NCBI RefSeq assembly: GCF_039545455.1
Contig: NZ_CP154468.1
Coordinates: 1,189,501 to 1,253,500, forward strand
DNA length: 64,000 nucleotides
Direction of reading: 5' to 3'
Source: Brucella sp. BE17
GTDB lineage: Bacteria > Pseudomonadota > Alphaproteobacteria > Rhizobiales > Rhizobiaceae
Position numbers and translations under genes: made by a program. Below the pieces are notes generated by a model. It was not told where the DNA came from, ran no database searches, and was given only the letters and a program-made list of their open reading frames with translations. This document shows positions 1 through 7,500 of this stretch, piece after piece; positions within the stretch are counted from its first letter, which is position 1, and each line of letters opens with the position of its first letter.

Positions 1-1076
1 TTGAAGCGATCATTCAGCGCTGCCAGAACACCGCTCAGGCCAATTGTTGAGACGCGCGCCGCTGCCAACTCCAAGGCCAACGGCAATCCGTCGAGCCGAT
101 GACAGATTTCGTTGACCAATGCGACATTGATTTCGTTTGTCTGGGTCTTGGCTGATGCCCGTTCCACAAAAAGCTCGAAGGCCGGATATTTCAGAGCCGT
201 CTTGATATCCATTATATTTTTGGGCGGCACCGCCAGCGGACCAAGTCGATACACTTGCTCCCCACTGATTCCCAATGGCTCTTGGCTCGTTGTCAAAACC
301 TTGATCTGTGAAGAATTTGTTAGAAGTGTCTCTATCGCTTGTGCGATCACATCTGACAAATGTTCACAATTGTCGATAATCAGTGTGAGCTGCGCTGACC
401 GGCTACCACCAAAAACCTGCCTAATGTGTTGCATCCCCAAACTCGGGATCATCAACGCGTTTGCAAGCGACGGCTCGACGAGTTGAGCATCTGAGACTTT
501 GGCCATCTCCACCACGCGCACATCAATACTATCTCTTTCAGCCAGGCGCTCAGCAAACTCGATGGCAGATCTGGTCTTTCCAACGCCCCCAGAGCCAACA
601 ATGGTTAGAAGGCGAGACGCACCGAATAATTCTTCTATTTCTAACAATTCCGCTTCTCGGCCGAGCAGAGGCGTTAGCGGTATAGGAAACGCTCTGGCGG
701 TCACCTTACCCAGAACCGGCTCTGAGACGGCCTCTTGGTTCTGTTTCGAGGCGAGCCTATATCCGAGACCAAACTCGGTTCTTACCATGTCCCTATCGGA
801 ACCAAGCGCACGCCTTATGGCCGACATTTGCGCTTGCAGGTTATTTTCTTCAACGACCACTCCAGACCAGACAGTTTCGAGGAGATAGTCCTTTGTGACC
901 AACTCCCCTTTTGCCTTCACCAGAAGCCATAAAATGTCGATCGCCCGCGGGCTAATCTCAATCTTGATTCCGTCACGCATGAGAATACGCAGACGCGGAA
1001 AAATCCGGTAGCGGCCAAAATCAGTGCCTTCGTCATCTCGATCAGCGGCTTGCGTGACAGGGAGCTTTGCGGGCAT
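1..1076 (-). CDS. Winged-helix regulator fused to an ATPase domain (partial, C-terminus outside window)
   Basis: The reading frame is open from an ATG at 1074-1076 to the left edge (358 codons visible). Residues about 20-110 form an OmpR/CadC-like winged helix: the segment contains AIDILWLLVKAKGELVTKD and ends in TEFGLGYRLA, typical of the Trans_reg_C domain. A P-loop GSGGVGKT lies at about residues 161-168 and a Walker-B-like LTIIDNCEH near residue 231, followed by LDGLPLALELAAAR, the GLPLA motif of NB-ARC/AP-ATPases. Known family: large signal-transduction ATPases with an N-terminal DNA-binding domain that control accessory functions. The ligand cannot be inferred. Confident on architecture, not on role. 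Confidence 0.8.
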   Translation of the reverse strand, partial: MPAKLPVTQAADRDDEGTDFGRYRIFPRLRILMRDGIKIEISPRAIDILWLLVKAKGELVTKDYLLETVWSGVVVEENNLQAQMSAIRRALGSDRDMVRTEFGLGYRLASKQNQEAVSEPVLGKVTARAFPIPLTPLLGREAELLEIEELFGASRLLTIVGSGGVGKTRSAIEFAERLAERDSIDVRVVEMAKVSDAQLVEPSLANALMIPSLGMQHIRQVFGGSRSAQLTLIIDNCEHLSDVIAQAIETLLTNSSQIKVLTTSQEPLGISGEQVYRLGPLAVPPKNIMDIKTALKYPAFELFVERASAKTQTNEINVALVNEICHRLDGLPLALELAAARVSTIGLSGVLAALNDRF

Positions 1077-1282
1077 AGACTATCCAACCTTTGCCAATTA
1101 CTGCAATCTCATAGCGGCCAACCGGAACATTCGCAACATTGCCGCTTATTGAGGCTTCTTTAATTTACCGACCTGTGATCGGCATCCTCTACGAGCCAAG
1201 GCAGCAGCATACGTAGTGCTTAAGCCCGGAGTTTTATATTCTACTCCACACTGGACGAGGGGGCACCCGCTCAAGCATCTAG

Positions 1283-2137
1283 AGTTTAGTGACGATTTAA
1301 CGAATTAGGATTCCCAACGCGTGTCAAATTAGATCCAACACTGGCTTTTGGAGTTCGGTGATGGATTGTGATGCACTTTGTGAAGATCAGTGGGAACGGA
1401 CCAGGAGTTTCGTGCCGGTTGGCGCGAAGGTCAAACGCGGTCCGCAGACCAACAACCGTTTGTTTCTGGATGCACTGTTGTGGATGGCCCATTCAGGCGG
1501 TCGCTGGCGTGATTTGCCTGAACGGCTGGGCGACTATCGTTCGGTGAAGCGGCGCTATTACCGCTGGATCGAGATTGGCGTAGTCGACGAGATGCTATCG
1601 GTACTTGCCAGAGCAGCCGGTCTGGAATGGCTGATGATCGACAGCACCATCGTGCGGGCACATCATCATGCCGCTGGCGCGCGCCAGTTAAAAGGGGCGG
1701 ATGCCTAAGGCCTAGGTCGGTTTCGTGGCGGACTGACAACGAAAATCCATGCCGCGACGGAGGCGCTTGGCCTTTCGATCCGCCTGATTGTCAGTCCGGG
1801 ACAGCGCAATGACATCGCCTTTGCCCATGATCTTGTCGACGGTTTTCAAGTCGAGGCTGTCCTTGCCGACAAGGGCTATGATGCCGAGCATCTGTGCGAA
1901 AGGATCGCCAATACAGGAACTAAAGTCGTCATCCCGCCGAAACACAATCGCAAAGTCCAGCGTCTCTACGACGCAATACTTTACCAAGAGCGCAATCACG
2001 TCGAGCGCTTCTTCAACAAACCCAAACAGTTCAAGCGTGTCGCGACACCGTATGACAAGCTGCTCACAAACTTCATGGGCTTCGTCAAGCTTGCAGCTAT
2101 CGCCATATGGCTCAAATAGTTAAATCGTCGCTATAGC
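1283..2137 (+). mobile_element. IS5-family (IS427-like) insertion sequence, about 855 bp, inactivated
   Basis: The ends form an imperfect inverted repeat: TTTAGTGACGATTTAAC on the left pairs with TATAGCGACGATTTAAC read from the right. The element is flanked on both sides by CTAG (1279-1282 and 2138-2141), matching the YTAR target duplication of IS5/IS427-type elements. It carries one transposase interrupted by a stop codon. The right CTAG overlaps the stop codon of the neighbouring tetR gene. Confidence 0.8.
1358..2119 (+). pseudogene. IS5-family transposase interrupted by an in-frame stop
   Basis: Residues 1-116 match the N-terminal half of IS427-type DDE transposases (GGRWRDLPERLGDYRSVKRR, then the first catalytic Asp in LMIDSTIVRAH). 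A TAA at 1706-1708 interrupts the frame. The same frame continues after it with GLGRFRGGLTTKIHAATEA, LADKGYDAEHL (second Asp) and ERNHVERFFNKPKQFKR (Glu), ending at TAG 2117-2119. Relatives usually have a glutamine codon at this position, so a C-to-T nonsense change is the simplest explanation rather than the frameshift used by other family members. Confidence 0.8.
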
Positions 2138-2716
2138 CTAGTCTAGCTGAAAAGGTTTCAGGATCCGATCGGCAAGCATATCTGGATCGGCATCGAGACG
2201 CCCTGTCATCAGATAAAGCCAAGCATGGGCAAGAATGGATTCGGCCAACGCATTCAGATTTGTAGCCAGTATGATCTCACCCCGGCCCGATGCCCGGTGC
2301 AATACCTGCTCCCATGCAGTGATCCGTTCTTGCCGGTAGTCAGCCAACACTTCTGCAACTGCCGAATCATGCTGCGCTTCGGCAATGATAAGCGCGAACA
2401 CGTGCCCTTCTCCTCGCCAGAAGGCAAAGAGATTGCGGAGTGTCTGACGCAAGTCCCCCGTCAAGCTGCCCGTGTCTGCGTCGAGATGCCCATCCTTCAA
2501 TCGTTGATAGACGGCCAGCAAAAGAGTTCCTCTGTTCGGCCACCACCTGTAGAGGGTGGCTTTGCTGGCGCGTGCCTCGCGGGCAACGGCATCAGTGGTT
2601 AGGCCCTTCAGACCATCACGGCGCAACAGGTCGGCTGCAGCATCAAGGATAGCGGCCGCTGTATCGGGATTTCGACGCGGACCGATCGAACGGCGGCTGA
2701 AGCTTCGCGTAGTCAT
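2138..2716 (-). CDS. TetR/AcrR-family transcriptional repressor
   Basis: 192 aa, the usual TetR length. The N-terminal helix-turn-helix is at residues 18-64 (AAILDAAADLLRRDGLKGLT, then ASKATLYRWWPNRGTLL). The rest is a helical ligand-binding and dimerisation domain of the TetR_C_11-like kind. It is transcribed away from a short truncated gene at 2801, with two GTAC-N5-GTAC elements between them, so it probably represses itself and that divergent gene. The stop codon TAG lies inside the CTAG duplicated by the adjacent IS, so the insertion leaves the protein intact but removes its original downstream context. Ligand unknown. Confidence 0.88.
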   Translation of the reverse strand: MTTRSFSRRSIGPRRNPDTAAAILDAAADLLRRDGLKGLTTDAVAREARASKATLYRWWPNRGTLLLAVYQRLKDGHLDADTGSLTGDLRQTLRNLFAFWRGEGHVFALIIAEAQHDSAVAEVLADYRQERITAWEQVLHRASGRGEIILATNLNALAESILAHAWLYLMTGRLDADPDMLADRILKPFQLD

Positions 2717-2748
2717 ATCGCCACGTAATTCCTCTTGATTGACAATAA

Positions 2749-2785
2749 GTACATATCGTACCTATAAAATAGGTACTAATCGTAC
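2749..2785. promoter_or_regulatory. Two GTAC-N5-GTAC operator-like elements between tetR and the divergent gene
   Basis: GTACATATCGTAC (2749-2761) and GTACTAATCGTAC (2773-2785) are two near-identical sites 24 bp apart centre to centre. Each has GTAC half-sites separated by 5 bp, and the stretch between them is AT-rich. The position between the divergent starts fits a TetR-family operator pair; binding is inferred. Confidence 0.5.
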
Positions 2786-2800
2786 CATATGAGGTTCTTC

Positions 2801-2849
2801 ATGTCTTACGTCAACCGTAAATTCCCTCGACTAGTATTCAGCCTACTAG
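2801..2849 (+). pseudogene. 5' stub of the gene divergent from tetR, cut by an IS
   Basis: ATG at 2801 has GAGG 6 nt upstream and reads MSYVNRKFPRLVFSLL before entering the IS at 2850. No continuation was recognised right of the IS. The peptide resembles the start of small DUF2798-type membrane proteins, but 16 residues are too few to be sure. As the presumed TetR target, its loss may leave the regulator without a client here. Confidence 0.4.
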
Positions 2850-3692
2850 GGTCAGGACCTATTAAATAACTTGCACCTCTGCGGAGGCTTTGATTCATTT
2901 GGATCGAAAGGAGTTCCGCGATGAGTGAGTTACTGTTGTTTTCAGAGGTGCAGATGCGCGGCATCGAACCGTATTTTCCGCTGTCGCACGGCATTCCGCG
3001 CGTTGATGACCGTCTAATTTTGAGTGGCATCATCTTTGTTTTGCGCAATGGGCTGCGTTGGCGTGACGCACCGAGAGAATACGGTCCACACAAGACGATC
3101 TATAACCGTTTCATCCGGTGGAGTAGGCTGGGCGTGTTCAACCGCATTCTTGCCGAACTGACCGCCAAACGCGGTAAGCTCGAACAACTGATGATCGACG
3201 CCACCCACTTGAAAGCCCACCGTACCGCAGCCAGTCTGCTAAAAAAGGGGATGTTCCCAGACGTATTGGGCGGACCAAAGGCGGGCTGAACTCTAAGCTG
3301 CATGCCGTCTGCGATGATCACGGTCGACCACTCATCCTGCTTCTGAGCGAAGGGCAGATGAGCGATTATAAAGGAGCGGCAAAGATGCTTCCCGCGTTTC
3401 CCAAGGCCAAATCCTTGTTGGCTGACAAGGGGTATGACGCCGACTGGTTTCGAGACGCCTTGGCAGCCCGTAAGATTACCGCGTGCATTCCATCTCGGGC
3501 AAACCGCAAACTCGCCATCCCGTATGACCCGGTGCTCTATAAAAAGCGCCACAAAATCGAAAACATGTTCGGCAAGCTTAAGGACTGGAGGAGAATTCAT
3601 ACACGATACGACCCATGCGCCCACGCATTCTTCTCAAGCATATGCTTCGCTGCAGCCGTGATCTTCTGGCTTGGATTTAACGAGTCCTGACC
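2850..3692 (+). mobile_element. IS5-family (IS427-like) insertion sequence, copy A, 843 bp, apparently intact
   Basis: The terminal inverted repeats start GGTCAGGAC at both ends (left continues CTATTAAAT, right TCGTTAAAT). It is flanked by CTAG at 2846-2849 and 3693-3696. It appears identical to copy B at 15830-16672. It encodes one transposase made by ribosomal frameshifting. Confidence 0.9.
2921..3690 (+). CDS. IS5-family transposase (copy A), made by -1 frameshift
   Basis: The first frame runs from ATG 2921 (with AAAGGAG upstream) to a stop at 3289. The second frame runs to 3690. They join by a -1 shift at A6G4 (3241-3250), the usual arrangement in this IS group. The fused product has the N-terminal segment NGLRWRDAPREYGPHKTIYN and the DDE residues in LMIDATHLKAHR, LADKGYDADWFRDAL and KIENMFGKLKDWRR. 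All parts needed for activity seem present. The gene is complete only when read through the slip site. Confidence 0.88.
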
Positions 3693-3696
3693 CTAG

Positions 3697-4195
3697 GCAG
3701 GCCGTTATGATTGATATGAGGACGTCGCGGTCGATCCCGTTCATTACGACGGGCAGCAGGGCCCTCAGCAAGCCGCTACCGTTTCGCGGAGACACCCATC
3801 CGCTGAGCGCCACACAATATTCGCAGATTGCTCAAGTAGGAAAACATGCCATCCAACGATGTCGCGGGAGTTTCTGACTCGCCATTGGATTTGTTTTTTG
3901 CGCTCTGCCCCCAATAAGCTTCACTGCTTTCAGTTTTCAGATATCCAGGTCAGATTCTGTTCGAACAATATCGGCTTTGGTCCTGCTTATCCTGTCCGTT
4001 TCACCCGCGTAGACGTCTTGTCCAACGAACAGATCGACAGGCGGATCAAGGCTCGTCGCCAATTGGCATAAACCGTAGGCCTTTGACGGGTGGGAGGCTC
4101 AATATAGCTCCGAGCAACGTGAGGCCGAGCCCTAACTCGACGATCGACTGTCAGCCATAGAAGAATATAATCGTGAACCTGGCGTACGAGGCCGC
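3697..4195. other. No gene recognised; IS-flanking remnant DNA
   Basis: About 500 bp between IS copy A and the small minus-strand frame at 4196. Short open frames occur on both strands, but none shows a ribosome-binding site, a family motif or convincing codon use. It may be the decayed remainder of the gene interrupted at 2850. Confidence 0.4.
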
Positions 4196-4483
4196 TTAGG
4201 CATAAAAGGAATGTTCCTCTGCAAGGCTGGCCCATACCATGCATTCTTGCTCTGCACCTGGACGACTCTCTGGCAGGGCCACAGCAAGTTGTTGGGTCCG
4301 GTTTGCGCGAGAAAGGGTATTGGGTGGGTCAGCGCGAAGTTGCGAGATAGCTTCGCGCGCCGTGCCTGCAACGCTTTTAATCTCGATATCAAAGTAATTT
4401 TCGCAGTATCGGCCGATCAGGTTGGCAAGCTCGTGCAGGAACGATACGTTCCTGCACGAGCTACAATTAGATTGGTCTCGCAT
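4196..4483 (-). CDS. Possible small or truncated protein of unknown function
   Basis: 95-codon frame. The part after residue 14 (FLHELANLIGRYCENYFDIE, then AGTAREAISQLRADPPNTL) reads like a genuine helical protein, while the first residues are encoded by a 33-bp inverted repeat. This suggests the 5' end has been replaced and the frame is the C-terminal remnant of a longer gene. I do not recognise the family. It lies just downstream of the autotransporter and in the same direction. Low confidence that it is expressed. Confidence 0.3.
   Translation of the reverse strand: MRDQSNCSSCRNVSFLHELANLIGRYCENYFDIEIKSVAGTAREAISQLRADPPNTLSRANRTQQLAVALPESRPGAEQECMVWASLAEEHSFYA
4429..4461. repeat. Perfect 15-bp inverted repeat with 3-nt loop
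   Basis: GCTCGTGCAGGAACG (4429-4443), loop ATA, then its exact reverse complement (4447-4461). It sits about 115 bp beyond the autotransporter stop codon. A T-tract is missing on both strands, so it is not a standard terminator. It could be a protein-binding palindrome or an inversion junction. Confidence 0.7.
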
Positions 4484-4577
4484 CTTCTATCCACTGTGAT
4501 TAGCTACTACGATAAATTTTGCGCAACACGATCCCACCGAATTCTTCGAAGAAATTCAGTTTTCTGTTGCGGTAATT

Positions 4578-7500
4578 TCAAAACCTCATGTTGAAGTTTG
4601 CTTTGACCCCATGATCGCGTGTTGAACCTGCGAACTGTCCAGCATAGGAGAAGCCAAAGGTAGCGTTTGGCGTGAGGTTGAGATCAAGCCCCGCTTCAAT
4701 GATAGCACTTTCACCTGCGATCGGAACGCCAGCGATAGTGAAGGCATTGCCCACAGACAAGGCGTGCGTGCTTTCCGGCGGCGTATCACGATAGGCATGG
4801 CGCCAGGCTATCGTGCCCTTGAAAGTTGTATCCATTGGGCCAAGCTTGACCGCCTGCTCGCCCCGAAGGCCAAGCGTGGTGAAGGTTACGTCTGTCGTGG
4901 CGCTGCGTCCGCTCAGCGCTGCCTCGCCACCGGTTTCATGAAAGCCATCGGTATGCAGGCTGACATGAGCAAGATTGGCAAACGGCTCGAACCGCAGACC
5001 ATCTCCCATTTCCATGCCATAACCTAGTTCCCCGAAAGCCTGGAAGGTTCGACCCCGGTAGTCGGCGCTCAGATTGTCGGTGAACCCTGGAATGCTTATG
5101 CCGCGGCTGGTGTCGATATCATGCCAGCTATAGGCCGCGCCTGTACGCAAAGCGATATTGCCCCAACGGGTGGCACCATAAAGACCAAGGTGATAGTTCT
5201 CGCTTGATCCTGACGATGAGCGATCCCTCACCTTGAAACTGGAATGACTGTAACCGGCCAGCAGGCCAAAACGCCAGTCACTGACCATGGTGTCAGCACC
5301 GATTAACAGACCACGGGTATTGCGATTTTTTGAGGCCGCATTGTCATCGCCGTCGGTCGAACCCCAAGAGGCGAAACCATGGCTCCAGAAGACCGGACCG
5401 CCATGATCAGCAGCAACCTGAACCGGCGTATCACCCGAGCCATAGGCCAGAACTGGAGTAACAGAGGCGCCAGCCTCACCGAACGCTGCACGCAGACGTT
5501 CGTTCGCGGCATTGCGGATGAAGCGACTGTCCTCGATCAGGGCCGCCTTGGTTGAGGCGTGGATCTCCCCTGACAAGGTGTCGAAGCTGGCGCGGATCAC
5601 GTCGCCATCGTCCGGCAATTGGGCGATCGCGTCAAAGACTGTATGAACCGCACCAAAACCAATACTCTCGATCCCGATTGCGGTTGCGATCTGATTACGC
5701 GTTGATGCAACGGATGCGAAGTCGCGATCATTACGTACCAGGTCGAGGGCAACAGTTCCCGCTCCATAACCATAGAGCAGCCTGGGATTTAAGAAGGCGA
5801 AGTCGGAGGTGACATCGTCAAATGCACCCGAGAGGCTGCCGTTGGCAGAAAGGATCGTATAGGTCGATCGGATATCGTATGCGCCATTGGCACCTATGTG
5901 AGCAACCGCGCCGCCATTGAGCGTGGCATTTCCGGCAACCGATACAAGATCGCTGTCGCCGCCTTGCGGATTAACTTCGACGACGAAATGCGAGCCAGCC
6001 TCGAAGACGAGGTCGCCATCAACCGTCAATGTACCAATTGAATTGCCGGGCGAGAGTGTACCATCAGAGGCAACCCTGACCACCGAGCCCGCCCCTGATC
6101 CGACCGCTCCTGCCCCCCCAAGTGTACCGCCAGCGCGCACATCGAGCGAGCCGCCGAGAATACCATTGCCTGAAGCATCACCCACCAGCAGGGTTCCGGC
6201 ATTGATGCTGGTCAGGCCCGTAAAGCCTGAACTGTCACCAGTCAGGAGAACCGTACCAACTCCATCAAGAGAGAAGTTTCCTGTGCCAGAGATCAAGCCG
6301 CTGTAGACGGCATTGCCGCTATCAGTGAAGCTGAACGCCGCACCTATGCCGTCGATTCCAACATCGCCGCCAAAGCGAACGGCTTCGGTCACAAGGACGC
6401 CATCGGCAACCGTCCAGTCGAGAAGCGAGCGGCCTCCCAAAATCAGCCTACCTCCGCCGTCCTTGATCATATGTCCGTCGGTCATGCCAAGTCCGGAGAT
6501 ATCCCCCGCAAAGCTGGCGTCACCTGCCTGATCGAAGACGACCGTGTCGGCATTGGCGATGTCGCCCGAGATCGAACCGGCGCTGCCGGTCAGCTTACCG
6601 GCTTCAACGAGTGTATTGCCGTAAGCATTGGTCCCCGTCAGGACAAGCGTACCCTCCCCCTGCTTGATAAGGTTGCCATCACCGGTGATTGCACCCGACA
6701 AGCCAAGAGTTGTTGCATCAGCGACATCAAACCGGCCGCCTTCGCTATGCAGATCAATAAGACGAGCACTGTTGAAGTTCGACATCGTTGCCAATGTACC
6801 GCCGGCAAAGGTCAAGTCGCCCGATGCAGCGCCGAGGTTTTGATCGGAAGCCACCGAGAGGATGCCAGCTAGAAGATGAGTGCCACCTGTATAGGTGTTA
6901 TTGCCCGAGAGGATCAGATTGCCACCGCCAGCCTTGCGGACATGATTACCAGCGCCATCTTCGATAACTGAAGAAATGCTTGTCGTGACGCCACTGTCGA
7001 TATTGAATGAGCCGCCTGCGGCAACACCGATGGCAAGACCATCGCCTTCGATCTGGTAGCCATCGGTTGAGAAGTGTAGTGTATCGAAGACCTGTGTGGC
7101 CTGAACATTGACCGTTCCGGCAGTGCCTGCAAACACACCAACCGAACCGCCCCAGCCGGTATTGGCACTGCCAGTTGCATCAGTCCAGTTGGTCGCAAAG
7201 GACTGCCATGTGCCGTCACCCCCATCAGCCGTGCCAGTGGCCGTTGTTCCTGTGCCGTCCCAGAACTGCATGGTCTGGTTGGCTCCCATAACCGACAGAT
7301 TGACCTGACCCGGAATGTCATAGCGGACGTCTGGATTGTTAGGATTTACGGCGGCAAACCCACCGATACCGGTTAGCTTTCCATCCGCGAATGAGCCGGA
7401 CAGAGTGCCATCATAGTCGAACAAACGATAATAGCCCGCTGCCGCAACATGGGCATCCAGCGTTCCGTCAAGTGTGAGAGCGCCATTGACGACCAATAGG

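Noticed and set aside
1358..1708. Reading the first transposase frame as a complete 116-aa gene
   Set aside because: The same frame continues after the stop with the remaining DDE motifs, so it is a nonsense-interrupted pseudogene.
4429..4461. The hairpin as a standard rho-independent terminator of the autotransporter gene
   Set aside because: No T-run follows the stem on either strand.
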